Positions 26,007 through 34,505 of a DNA stretch of 64,000 nt are shown here, piece after piece. Where the stretch lies: the NCBI RefSeq assembly GCF_013155545.1, contig NZ_JABJVV010000011.1:1-64000 (forward strand), given 5' to 3'. Each line of letters starts with the position of its first letter. Positions within the stretch are counted from its first letter, which is position 1. The position numbers and the translations under genes were made by a program. The notes beneath the pieces were generated by a model, which saw only the letters and a program-made list of their open reading frames with translations, had not been told where the DNA came from and ran no database searches. Source of the stretch: Caenimonas soli. GTDB taxonomy: Bacteria > Pseudomonadota > Gammaproteobacteria > Burkholderiales > Burkholderiaceae_C.

Positions 26007-26598
26007 AACCCGGAAACCCCTTCAAGGCGGCCTTGGCCGAGAAGCGGCCGCAGATCGGCCTGTGGCTCTCCATGGCCGAGCCCTACCTGGCCGAGGTCAG
26101 CGCTACTGCCGGCTTCGACTGGCTACCCGCTACCCGCCACTGGGCATTCGCGGCGTGGGCAGCGCCGTGGGCCGCGCATCGCGCTGGAGCGCACGCACCG
26201 ACTACCTCGATGCGGCGGACGGCGAAGTCTGCCTGCTGGTGCAGGCCGGGACGGTGACCGCGCTGCGCAATCTCGAAGCCATCTGCGCCGTCGATGGCGT
26301 GGACGGCGTCTTCGTCGGCCCGGCGGACCTGGCGGCGTCGATGGGCTACCGCGGCCGGCCCGGTCATCCCGAGGTGCAAGCGGCGATCGAGCAGGCGATG
26401 AAGACCATCGTTCGCTCCGGCAAGGCTGCCGGCACGCTGACGTCGGATCCCAAACTGGCGCGGCGTTATCTGGAACTGGGCTGTACCTTCGTGGCTACGG
26501 GCGTGGACATCTTGCTTTTCGCCGGCGCGGCGCGCAAGCTGGCGGCAGATTTCATCGGCGGCGGCGCCGAAGCAGCGGGGCCGTCCGCCGCTTACTGA
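26003..26598 (+). pseudogene. HpcH/HpaI-family aldolase, inactivated by an internal deletion
   Basis: The start ([20 protein letters not shown] through SATAGFDW) is the normal N-terminus of a class II HpcH/HpaI aldolase such as GarL or HpaI. At about 26122-26125 the reading frame breaks. In the next frame the family resumes at [20 protein letters not shown] and continues to the C-terminus, including [19 protein letters not shown]. From family memory, roughly 60-65 residues (about 190-200 bp) are missing, including the IDGEH segment and the metal-binding Glu region. The enzyme would cleave a 2-keto-3-deoxy sugar acid to pyruvate and an aldehyde. Either this strain lost it, or the assembly collapsed here; flanking genes are intact. 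Confidence 0.8.
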
Positions 26599-26611
26599 CG
26601 CGAGGACCATC

Positions 26612-28096
26612 ATGAACGCAGCCTCTGCCCGAACCATCGCCGACGCGCTCACGGCCATCGTCGGCCCGCAGGCGTGCCTGACCTCCGCTGCGGATACCCA
26701 ACTGTTCGCCACCGACTACCGGCGGCTGTACCACGGCAAGGCCGTGGCCGTTGTGCTGCCATCGACCACCGAAGAAGTCAGCCGCGTGATGGCTTGGTGC
26801 TACCAGCATGACGTGCCGGTGGTGCCTCAAGGCGGCAACACTTCGCTCATGGGCGGGGCTGTTCCGGACGACACCGGCAAGGCGGTGATCATCAGCCTGA
26901 GCCGCATGAACAAGGTGCTCGCTGCCGATACGATCAACGACACCCTGACGCTGCAGGCCGGCGTCACGCTCAGCGCGGCGCGCAGTGCCGCCGAGGCCGC
27001 GGGCCGCTTGTTCCCGCTGCGCATCGGGTCGGAAGGTTCCTGCCAGATCGGGGGCAACCTGGCAACCAACGCGGGCGGCACGGCCGTGCTGCGTTACGGC
27101 AACATGCGCGACCTGGTGCTGGGCATCGAAGCAGTACTGCCCGATGGCCGCGTGATGTCCGCGCTGCGCGGGCTGCGCAAGGACAACACCGGTTTCGATC
27201 TCAAGCAGCTCTTCGTCGGTTCGGAGGGGACGCTCGGCATCATCACGGCCGCCGTGCTCAAGCTGATGCCGCTGCCCCGATCTTCATCGGTGGCGTTCGT
27301 CGCGGTGGAAAGCCCGGAGGCGGCGGTGAAGCTGCTGGGTGAGGCCAAGCAGGCCGCCGGCCAGTCCGTGAGCGGCTTCGAGCTGATCTCGGGTCCCGCG
27401 CTCGAGCTGGTTCTGGACTACCTGGGCGGCATGGCGTCGCCATTGGCGCAGCGGCACGACTGGATGGTGCTGATCGAGCTGACCTCGGGTGGCCAACAGG
27501 ATGCGCTCGAGCAGACGATGGTGCAGTTGCTGGAAGCCGGGCTGGAAGCAGGCCTGGTGCTCGACGCCGCCGTGGCGTCCAGCGTGGCCGACGCGCAGGC
27601 GTTCTGGCGCATCCGCGAAGAGATATCGGATGCCCAGACGCGCACCGGCGGCAGCATCAAGTGCGACGTCTCCGTGCCGCTCTCGCGCATCGCCGCCTTC
27701 ATCGGCGACGCCACCGCCAATGTGCTGCAGCTCGAGCCCCGAACGCGCATGGTGATTTATGGCCACATGGGCGACGGCAACGTGCACTTCAATCCTTTGC
27801 GGCCGAAAGACCAGTCGGCGGCGGAGTTCCTCGGAGCGCACTACCAGGCGATTTCGACCGTCGTCGATGGCCTCGCCCATGCGGAAGGCGGCTCGATCTC
27901 CGCCGAGCACGGGATCGGCGTCGCCAAGCGCGATGACCTGGTCCACTACAAGTCGAGCGTCGAGCTCGAATTGATGTGGCAAGTCAAACGCGCGCTGGAC
28001 CCGAAGAATCTGCTGAACCCCGGGAAGTTGCTACCGGCGCAGCACCATGCGCCTTCTACGGGAAGTGGGCTCCATCAAGCTTCAGACCTTCCCTAG
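26612..28096 (+). CDS. GlcD/D-lactate-dehydrogenase-type FAD-linked oxidase
   Basis: A 494-residue flavoprotein. The PCMH FAD domain has VPQGGNTSLMGGAVPDDTGK, GSEGSCQIGGNLATNAGGT and GSEGTLGIITAAVLKL. The FAD-oxidase C domain has IYGHMGDGNVHFNPLRP and GGSISAEHGIGVAKRDDLVH, with metal-binding His and Glu residues. The family oxidises D-2-hydroxy acids (glycolate, D-lactate, D-2-hydroxyglutarate). Here it would handle a hydroxy acid from the sugar-acid pathway. The last 41 bp overlap the convergent glycosyltransferase gene, giving a short non-conserved tail after LLNPGKLLPAQ. Confidence 0.88.
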   Translation: MNAASARTIADALTAIVGPQACLTSAADTQLFATDYRRLYHGKAVAVVLPSTTEEVSRVMAWCYQHDVPVVPQGGNTSLMGGAVPDDTGKAVIISLSRMNKVLAADTINDTLTLQAGVTLSAARSAAEAAGRLFPLRIGSEGSCQIGGNLATNAGGTAVLRYGNMRDLVLGIEAVLPDGRVMSALRGLRKDNTGFDLKQLFVGSEGTLGIITAAVLKLMPLPRSSSVAFVAVESPEAAVKLLGEAKQAAGQSVSGFELISGPALELVLDYLGGMASPLAQRHDWMVLIELTSGGQQDALEQTMVQLLEAGLEAGLVLDAAVASSVADAQAFWRIREEISDAQTRTGGSIKCDVSVPLSRIAAFIGDATANVLQLEPRTRMVIYGHMGDGNVHFNPLRPKDQSAAEFLGAHYQAISTVVDGLAHAEGGSISAEHGIGVAKRDDLVHYKSSVELELMWQVKRALDPKNLLNPGKLLPAQHHAPSTGSGLHQASDLP

Positions 28097-29120
28097 ACGC
28101 GGCGTTACTGACATATCGCGCCAGTGGCAACGCGAGCGCCCGGGGCAGAACGACGACTAACACCGCCCAGATCACAAGGCAAGATTTGAACAAGACCGAG
28201 AAGTCGGGCGAGTTCTTGAGCGCGTACCAAAGAGGGGCGGCCTGTGCTTGGCCAATTACCAGGCGCCTCACATATCGGGTTTCCCGAAGCGCCTCAACGA
28301 CAAACTCTTGTTTCTGCGTACTGAATGACACCAACCGTTCCGGCAGGTCGATGCCCAACCGTCGCTTGATATGCAACCTGAAGAGCGAGATCCTCGCTTT
28401 CAGTCTCTCCCTTTCATTGCCTAGCTTGGCTGCGTTTCCAAAGACCAGCGACGCCTTCTCCTCGCTGCGGGATCTGTGCAGACGATAGTGACCCAACACT
28501 GAATCCACGGCAACCACCATGCCCTTCAAACAACTGCCATAGACGGTAAAGAAGTCCGCACCGTGCTTGTCCTCAGTGACGGGAAGTGGGAAGAGATCCG
28601 TAAGCGCTTCCCGTGCGTATGCGTTGCCAGATCCCGGCGCGGAGGAATACAGCAGACCTCTGGTAGCAAGCAGGTGCCCCACGGCGCCGGACGACAATTC
28701 CCTGGGGGTATGTCCGTCTCGCTCCTCTCCTTGTGGCCCGATGAAAGAGAGCCGAAAGTGGGCCTTTGCCGTACCCGCATTCATGGCCGCCACAACCATA
28801 CGAGCCGCGTCTGGCAGATAAATATCGTCGGCATCCAGAAACATCACAATGTCCCCGGATGAAGCAGCAAAGCCTGCGTTGTATGCGGAGTACTGCCCCT
28901 CGTTATTCTGATAGATGGCCTTTACAGCGCCCGTCAAGACGAATTCATCGATGGCCGCTCTTGATGAATCAGTGGAACCATCGTCGACAACAATAATTTC
29001 TATGTTTTTGTATGTTTGCGCCAATGCGGAACAGACAGCGCAACGAATCAATCGAGCGTAGTTGTAGTTGCAGATGACTATGGAGACGAGGGGGCCTTGG
29101 CCCGATTGGAGAATCAGCAT
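28056..29120 (-). CDS. Family 2 glycosyltransferase with C-terminal membrane segment
   Basis: A 354-residue GT-A enzyme. The nucleotide-sugar site is PLVSIVICNYNYARLIRCAV with VVDDGSTDSSRAAIDEF, and the metal-binding DxD is in MFLDADDIYLPDAA. About 100 residues after the catalytic part end in a hydrophobic stretch (SCLVIWAVLVVVLPRALAL), so it is probably membrane-attached. It is lower in G+C than the flanking catabolic genes, as often seen in polysaccharide loci. It lies 26 bp downstream of a second GT2 gene, and both belong to the exopolysaccharide cluster. Confidence 0.85.
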   Translation of the reverse strand: MLILQSGQGPLVSIVICNYNYARLIRCAVCSALAQTYKNIEIIVVDDGSTDSSRAAIDEFVLTGAVKAIYQNNEGQYSAYNAGFAASSGDIVMFLDADDIYLPDAARMVVAAMNAGTAKAHFRLSFIGPQGEERDGHTPRELSSGAVGHLLATRGLLYSSAPGSGNAYAREALTDLFPLPVTEDKHGADFFTVYGSCLKGMVVAVDSVLGHYRLHRSRSEEKASLVFGNAAKLGNERERLKARISLFRLHIKRRLGIDLPERLVSFSTQKQEFVVEALRETRYVRRLVIGQAQAAPLWYALKNSPDFSVLFKSCLVIWAVLVVVLPRALALPLARYVSNAASREGLKLDGAHFP

Positions 29121-29146
29121 ATGCGCGGGCGCCTTCCTGCGCCAGA

Positions 29147-29974
29147 TCAGTAGTCGGACCTGTTGCGGGTGACCTGGCGCCGGCCGAAACTCAGGATGTA
29201 CTTGGCCAGCTTGGATTTAAGCAGGCGAAACTGGCCATTGCGCGCCATCCGGCTTGCGCGCCCGAGCTTGGTCCCCCAGTAATCCCGGAACAGCGGAAAG
29301 AAGTCGGCTCCGTGTTCCTTGGTCATCTGTCGCGCCTGGATCCAGAAGTCGTATTTGTAGAGGTCCGACCGCTGCCCCTCGCGAACGCGAAACGCGCTCC
29401 AATGGTCGTCAACGTAGAGAATCGGAAACTGCTTGCTGATCCGCAGAAACAGATCCCAGTCCTGTACCAGCGGATACCGTGTGTCGAGGGGCCCCACCCG
29501 CTCCAGCGCCTCGCGCCGGATGAACGCGCTTTCCACGGGGATGTAGTCACGCGCCAGCATCTCCTGCCAACTCGCCTGCTTCGTAAGTTCCCTGTCGATT
29601 TCGACGCTGTGCTCGTCGACCTGCAGGAAGTTGCAGTACACCAGGGCGACCCCCGGATTGCGCTTCAACGCATCCACCGCCTTGCTGATGGCGCCGGGCA
29701 GGTAGAAGTCATCGGCGTTGATCCAGGCAACGATCTCGCCGCGCGCGATCGAGAACCCGTGGTTGACCTTTGCGCTCAGCCCCTGCGGCGCGGGCGTCAC
29801 GAGGCGCACCGAAGGGTGGCGCGCCAAGATGGCCAGCGTCTCGTCAGTGGAGCCGGAGTCGAGCACGATGTGTTCGATGCGCGGGTAATCCTGCTGCTCG
29901 ACACTGCGCAAGGTCTCCTCGATGAAGGCGCCGCAGTTGAAGGAGGGCGTCACGATCGACACAAGAGGATTCAA
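29147..29974 (-). CDS. Family 2 glycosyltransferase
   Basis: A 275-residue GT-A enzyme with VSIVTPSFNCGAFIEETLRS, LDSGSTDETLAILARH, the DxD equivalent in AWINADDFYLPGAI, and the acceptor-side VQDWDLFLRISKQFP. It is typical of enzymes that add a sugar to a lipid-linked repeat unit on the cytoplasmic membrane face. It is divergent from the GT4 gene at 30065 with about 90 bp between them, and probably co-transcribed with the GT2 gene downstream. Confidence 0.87.
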   Translation of the reverse strand: MNPLVSIVTPSFNCGAFIEETLRSVEQQDYPRIEHIVLDSGSTDETLAILARHPSVRLVTPAPQGLSAKVNHGFSIARGEIVAWINADDFYLPGAISKAVDALKRNPGVALVYCNFLQVDEHSVEIDRELTKQASWQEMLARDYIPVESAFIRREALERVGPLDTRYPLVQDWDLFLRISKQFPILYVDDHWSAFRVREGQRSDLYKYDFWIQARQMTKEHGADFFPLFRDYWGTKLGRASRMARNGQFRLLKSKLAKYILSFGRRQVTRNRSDY

Positions 29975-30064
29975 GGTGCGCTCTCCTATTCAGGTGCGTT
30001 CGCGACCATCCTATCCGCTCCGGCAGCTGGATGGGAGATGTTGGTGCCCCAGCACAAATGTCCT

Positions 30065-31231
30065 ATGTCGATCGGGACAAAGCTCCCTTCTTGCGGCCCG
30101 CGGCTACGTTTTAATGCAATCGTGCGTGCAGGCATTGTCATCAACGGGCGGTTTCTGACCCAGAGGACGACGGGTGTCCAGCGCTATGCGCGAGAGATGG
30201 TCCATGCGCTTGACGAGCTCGACATCCCCGACGTCGCGCTGGAATTGATCTGCCCGCCAGGTGCCGAACGGTTGCCGGGCCTCAGGCACATCCGCCAGAG
30301 CTTTTCCGGGGTGGGTGGCGGCCAAGCGTGGGAACAGCTGCAATTGCCCTGGCTGGCGGCTGGAAGGCCCCTGCTGTGCCTGTGCAACCTCGCGCCGCTT
30401 GTCGGAAGGAACCGCGCAGTCGTGATTCACGACGCGGCAGTGTTCGATGTGCCTGCGGGCTACAGCCCGCTCTTCCGGGCCTGGTACCGCTTTGCCCAAC
30501 GCGCACTGGTCGCAAGCCGCGCCCAGATCATCACCGTCTCGCAATTTTCGCGTGGCCGGCTGGCCAAGGCCCTGAACGTGCAGCCCGAGCAGATCGAGGT
30601 CGTCGGTGAGTCGGCTGATCATGTCGCCCGAATCGAACCTGACCTGTCCTTGGCCGAGCGCCTGGGCCTGCGGGGCAGGCAGTTCATCCTGGCCATCGGA
30701 AGCTTGCACCCCAACAAGAACATCGCCACCCTGGAAGCGGCGATGAAGGATCCCCGCCTGGCCACACTCCAGCTCGTTGTCGTCGGTGGCCAGTCGCCAT
30801 CGGTCTTCCGCGCCGGAACACAGGGGGGCTGCGCGTCGAACGTTCATTACACCGGCTATGCAACGGATGAGCAGCTGGTCGGATTGCTGCAGAGCGCCAC
30901 CCTGTTCGTGTTTCCGTCACGGTACGAAGGGTTCGGTCTACCGCCGCTTGAAGCCATGCGCCTGGGCTGCCCCGTCCTGGTGTCCACCGCGGCATCAATC
31001 CCGGAGGTCTGCGGACGTGACGCCGCCGCCTACTTCGATCCGGAGGATGCGATGCAGCTCGCGTCCGCCATTGCGGATCTCGTCTCGAACGATGCGGAAC
31101 GTGCCCGGCTGATCGCAGCCGGACATCGCCGCGTCGAGCAGATGAAGTGGCCTGTCCAGGCGCAAATCCTCTTGAACCTGGTCCGGGATCGCTTTCCGGC
31201 GTTGGTGCCCCACCGGCCGAACTCGGCGTGA
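30065..31231 (+). CDS. Family 4 glycosyltransferase (GT-B)
   Basis: A 388-residue enzyme from the ATG at 30065; GTG at 30122 (VRAGIVINGRF) is an equally plausible start because conserved sequence begins there and neither has a clear ribosome site. GT4 signatures are GVQRYAREMVHAL in the acceptor domain, ILAIGSLHPNKNIATLEAAM at the domain junction, and the EX7E motif in VFPSRYEGFGLPPLEAMRLG. It is a retaining mannosyl/glucosyl-type transferase for repeat-unit assembly. The stop overlaps the start of the polymerase-like gene (GTGA). Confidence 0.85.
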   Translation: MSIGTKLPSCGPRLRFNAIVRAGIVINGRFLTQRTTGVQRYAREMVHALDELDIPDVALELICPPGAERLPGLRHIRQSFSGVGGGQAWEQLQLPWLAAGRPLLCLCNLAPLVGRNRAVVIHDAAVFDVPAGYSPLFRAWYRFAQRALVASRAQIITVSQFSRGRLAKALNVQPEQIEVVGESADHVARIEPDLSLAERLGLRGRQFILAIGSLHPNKNIATLEAAMKDPRLATLQLVVVGGQSPSVFRAGTQGGCASNVHYTGYATDEQLVGLLQSATLFVFPSRYEGFGLPPLEAMRLGCPVLVSTAASIPEVCGRDAAAYFDPEDAMQLASAIADLVSNDAERARLIAAGHRRVEQMKWPVQAQILLNLVRDRFPALVPHRPNSA

Positions 31232-32535
31232 GCGTGGACCTCGCCAGCCCATCCACCGGCCCGGTCCTTGCGCGCGAGCTGCCGTGGTGGACGCGCCCTT
31301 CGGCTCTCAACCTGCTGTTCGTCTTGCCCATTCTGATAGCAGTCATTTTTTGGGCAGGGGGGAGCGGCCTGGAGGTCCGGTCGCGCAACTACCTTTCGGC
31401 TCCGTACATCGCTCTCTACGTCGGGTTGGTCCTTGTCTCGGCCGCGGGCGCCTGGCTCGGCGAGAACGTCCGGCAGCGTGGCCTGCTGCAAAGTCCCGTT
31501 CAGCACCTGGCGCGCGCCGCCATCTCGGTGGGCGTGCTCGTTCTCGCGACGTATGTGTTCTGGTACCGGTCACTGATATTCGACCCGGCCTTGCTCATGA
31601 GCATCCTCATGGGCGGGGAGAAGCCCGAACGCGAAGCCATTGGTACCGTGACCGGCATCACCTCGCTCGTCAACTTGGCGCCCGTGTTCTTCTCCCTGGC
31701 CGGGTACGTGCTTTTCGTGCGCGGAACGCGGGATCGCATGCTGGCCGCCTTGACCATTGTCCTGTTGCTGTTCACCTTCTTCCGCGCCTACGTCTGGACC
31801 GAGCGCCTCGCAGTCGCGGAGGCGCTCATTCCGCTCGTCCTGGCGTTGCTCGGCAATGCCAGCCCGAAGCCGCATCAGCGCGTGCGCAGATTGTTCTGGC
31901 GCCTGGGACCCTATGCGGCGCTGCCAGCCGTGTTCCTGTTCTTCTCCGTGGCTGAATTCTTCCGGAGCTGGTCCTTCTACGCGGACCGCATGGCGTTCTG
32001 GGAATTCGCGTTCGGCCGGTTCGTGAATTACTACTACACGTCGCTCAACAATGGAGCCGGCATGTTGGCGACCGCCGCGGACTGGCCGACCGGGACATTC
32101 GAGCAGGTCCTGCGCTGGTTGCACTCGTTTCCTCTCGGCATCGGACCCTGGTTTTCGGAGACGGTTGGCCTGCACACCTACGTCGACGAGGTCTTTCTCC
32201 AGCGATATGGCGACCCGGAGTTCAACACGGCATCCAGCTTTGCCGGCGTCACTCTGGATCTCGGCGTGGCAGGAGCGACCCTGTACTTCTTCCTTTCCAT
32301 GTTCTGCTCGGGCATCCTGTACTCACGCTATCTGAAAAGTGACCCGCTGTCCGTGATGCTGTTCCCGTCCGTGCTGGTCGCGCTGTTCGAAAGCCTCCGC
32401 TATCCGTATTGGGGCACCTCAAGGGCGTTCGTCTGGCTGCTGGGAACCCTCGTCGTCCTGGCTGTGCTCTGGATCTGCGGCTCGATCGGAGCTGCGACGC
32501 CGTCCAGCAAAGCGCACCGATCTGCGACTTCGTGA
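31228..32535 (+). CDS. Wzy-like polysaccharide polymerase (putative)
   Basis: A 435-residue integral membrane protein starting at a GTG that overlaps the preceding stop by 4 bp. About ten hydrophobic helices are visible, with a large periplasmic loop around residues 270-330 (NYYYTSLNNGAGMLATAADW). Wzy polymerases are recognised by such topology, not by strong motifs. Its place beside glycosyltransferases, a flippase and chain-length proteins makes this the likely Wzy of the cluster. O-antigen ligase-like proteins look similar and cannot be excluded. Confidence 0.65.
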   Translation: MSVDLASPSTGPVLARELPWWTRPSALNLLFVLPILIAVIFWAGGSGLEVRSRNYLSAPYIALYVGLVLVSAAGAWLGENVRQRGLLQSPVQHLARAAISVGVLVLATYVFWYRSLIFDPALLMSILMGGEKPEREAIGTVTGITSLVNLAPVFFSLAGYVLFVRGTRDRMLAALTIVLLLFTFFRAYVWTERLAVAEALIPLVLALLGNASPKPHQRVRRLFWRLGPYAALPAVFLFFSVAEFFRSWSFYADRMAFWEFAFGRFVNYYYTSLNNGAGMLATAADWPTGTFEQVLRWLHSFPLGIGPWFSETVGLHTYVDEVFLQRYGDPEFNTASSFAGVTLDLGVAGATLYFFLSMFCSGILYSRYLKSDPLSVMLFPSVLVALFESLRYPYWGTSRAFVWLLGTLVVLAVLWICGSIGAATPSSKAHRSATS

Positions 32536-32699
32536 CTCGGCCAACGGCCAAAAGCGGCTCTGCAGCCCGGTACTTTGGCACTACAAAATGTGACAGTGGG
32601 CTGATCAGCTCGGCAGTATGTGTCGATTTCTAACCGGCAAAAACCTGCTGGCCACCCCGCAGCTGATCAATTACCTCAGCCTCAGCCGTTTTCCTACTG

Positions 32700-32716
32700 A
32701 AAGGTGACCTTTTTTA
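32700..32716 (+). terminator. Weak hairpin and T-run after the polymerase gene
   Basis: AAAGG-TGA-CCTTT is followed directly by more Ts. The stem is only 5 bp, so termination would be partial. The rest of 32536-32789 holds a GCTGATCAGC palindrome near 32600 but no recognisable promoter. Confidence 0.35.
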
Positions 32717-32789
32717 GACACAGATTCCAGCAATTGCATACGGGCGCGTCCGTTACTGTAGAGCTCTACAACTCATCGGTAAGGTCAGT

Positions 32790-34319
32790 ATGCAGTTCTT
32801 GTCCAGTTCGAAGTCTTGGTCGCTAGAGTCCCACGGCATTGTTTATTCAGCTATTTTCGCCGCTCTGCTGAGCGGCTGCGGCGGTGGCGGTTCCACCGAT
32901 GTCGCGGGCGTCGACTCAGACCTCACTGCCCAGATTGAGAGCGCGAGGAAGAAGCCTTCCGCAGCGCCCCCGTCAGCAACTGCTGAGAGTGCTCATGGAA
33001 CGACCGTTCCTGATGCTACTAGGCTCGTTGACGCCTCCGGCGTAACGTGGACTGTAGTTGGGGGCGTCATTTACAGAAACACCACCGCTACCGTTTCGTC
33101 CAGCGTTACGTTGTTGCTTTATTGGAACCACACGATCTACCAGCAGAACTCCTTTGGTGGCTGGTGGCTGTGGGTCGATACCAGCGGATGGCAAGCAACG
33201 ACAGACCCGCGTGGGACTTCCGCTCCGGCACCTGCACCCGCACCTGCTCCGGCACCGGCACCCGCACCCGCACCCGCACCCGCACCTGTTGGGGTCAACC
33301 TGACCGACTACGGCGGCAACTGCAATGGCGTGGCCGACAACAACGCTGCTATTGCGGCCGGCTTGGCCGCGGCCAAGTCGAGGGGCGTGCCATTGGTCAT
33401 CCCGACCGGGCAGTGCAACTTCAGCGACATCATCCGCATGGATGGGGTGAAATTGGCCGGTAGCGGCGCAAGTTCGGTGCTGTATGCGACAAACTGGCAA
33501 CGCTCTGCCATCTTCATGTCGGGCGCGGCGCCGTCGGTCTCCAACGTCAAGCTGACGGGCGTGGCCGCACCGTCGCGCCAGGCGCCTTGGGAAATGACCA
33601 AGATCACCATCTTCGGTGCCACCGACTTCGTGATCGACCGCGTCACTATCGAAGGCTCGCCGGCCGCGGGCATTCAGACCGCCCAGAAGCCGGCGCGCGG
33701 GCGCATTACGAACAACGTGGTGCGCAATACACTGGCCGACAGCATCCACATGACGGACGGCGCGAGTCAGATCCTCGTCGAAGGCAACCTGATCGAGAAC
33801 GCCGGTGACGACGGCATCGCCGTGGTGAGCTACAAGTACGATAGCGCCCGGGTCAACAACATCACCGCGCGCAACAACGTGATCCGCAACAACAAGTGGG
33901 GGCGCAACATGAGCGTCGTCGGCGGCAGCCAGGTGGTCTATGAGAACAACCTCATGCAGGGCAATCAGGCCGGATATGCATGTCTCTACATCGCGCAAGA
34001 GAACAGCTGGAACACCTACTCGGTCCTGGACGTCCAAGCCCATCACAATACGCTCGAGAACTGCGGCAGCTTGAACACGGGACACGCGGCGGCCATGGTC
34101 TTCAGTGACGGCGCCGAAGCCAACAACAACATCACGCTGCTGAGCAACGACGTCATCCAGAACGGCCAGGACGGCATCCGGTACTTCGGTACGCAGACCA
34201 ACGTCCGGCTCGAACAGAACCGGATCGCGGGCGCCCGTACGGCCTATGTCGGTGGCACCGTCTCCGGCGTGACGGTCATCCCGTACACCAGCGGGTCGGT
34301 CGGCTACGTCGCACCTTGA
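32790..34319 (+). CDS. Lipoprotein with Ala-Pro stalk and right-handed beta-helix domain
   Basis: A 509-residue exported protein. The lipobox LLSGC lies near residue 30, followed by Gly-rich and disordered sequence. An N-terminal Trp-rich module comes next (VDASGVTWTVVGGVIYRNTT, IYQQNSFGGWWLWVDTSGW, about 75-140), then an (Ala-Pro)11 stalk, then a pectate-lyase-like beta-helix (about 170-505) with repeated short N-rich coils such as NNVVRNTL and NNVIRNNKWGRNMSVVGGSQ. The helix resembles polysaccharide lyases or epimerases, but no catalytic triad can be assigned. It probably sits on the outer membrane and acts on the exopolysaccharide. The helix domain is duplicated in the gene at 38123. Confidence 0.75.
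   Translation: MQFLSSSKSWSLESHGIVYSAIFAALLSGCGGGGSTDVAGVDSDLTAQIESARKKPSAAPPSATAESAHGTTVPDATRLVDASGVTWTVVGGVIYRNTTATVSSSVTLLLYWNHTIYQQNSFGGWWLWVDTSGWQATTDPRGTSAPAPAPAPAPAPAPAPAPAPAPVGVNLTDYGGNCNGVADNNAAIAAGLAAAKSRGVPLVIPTGQCNFSDIIRMDGVKLAGSGASSVLYATNWQRSAIFMSGAAPSVSNVKLTGVAAPSRQAPWEMTKITIFGATDFVIDRVTIEGSPAAGIQTAQKPARGRITNNVVRNTLADSIHMTDGASQILVEGNLIENAGDDGIAVVSYKYDSARVNNITARNNVIRNNKWGRNMSVVGGSQVVYENNLMQGNQAGYACLYIAQENSWNTYSVLDVQAHHNTLENCGSLNTGHAAAMVFSDGAEANNNITLLSNDVIQNGQDGIRYFGTQTNVRLEQNRIAGARTAYVGGTVSGVTVIPYTSGSVGYVAP
33222..33287 (+). repeat. Tandem GCN-CCN hexanucleotide repeat coding (Ala-Pro)11
   Basis: Eleven consecutive Ala-Pro codon pairs, mostly GCACCC/GCACCT/GCTCCG. The repeat makes a stiff extended linker between the two exported domains of the lipoprotein. 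It can change in copy number by slippage in steps of 6 bp without a frameshift. Confidence 0.9.
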
Positions 34320-34347
34320 CGCCAACGCGGCACTGACGCGAAAAACG

Positions 34348-34375
34348 AAAGCTGCCTTCGGGCAGCTTTTTTTTT
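34348..34375 (+). terminator. Strong intrinsic terminator after the beta-helix lipoprotein gene
   Basis: AAAGCTGCC-TTCG-GGCAGCTTT is a 9-bp stem with a stable TTCG tetraloop, followed by an unbroken T-run to 34375. It separates this transcript from the epsF operon, which has its own promoter 35 bp further on. Confidence 0.9.
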
Positions 34376-34409
34376 GGCCGGTCTTGATGGCGCTTCCCGT
34401 TGGCTAGCC

Positions 34410-34425
34410 GGGCACACGGCTTGCC
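34410..34425 (+). promoter_or_regulatory. Sigma-54 (-24/-12) promoter of the epsF operon
   Basis: GGGCACACGGCTTGCC matches the TGGCAC-N5-TTGC consensus, with GG and GC at exactly the required spacing. It lies behind a strong terminator and 81 bp before the epsF start, giving a leader of about 70 nt. A near-identical copy stands before the initiating transferase gene at 43133. RpoN control of exopolysaccharide genes through PrsR-type regulators is known in related EpsF/EpsG loci; no such regulator lies in this window. Confidence 0.75.
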
Positions 34426-34505
34426 CTGCAGTTGAAGTTGGTGAATTCCTACAAACTGTCGAGCGAGCAAATGTGCAAAATTACCAAGGCTTGGTCCAAA
34501 CCAAT

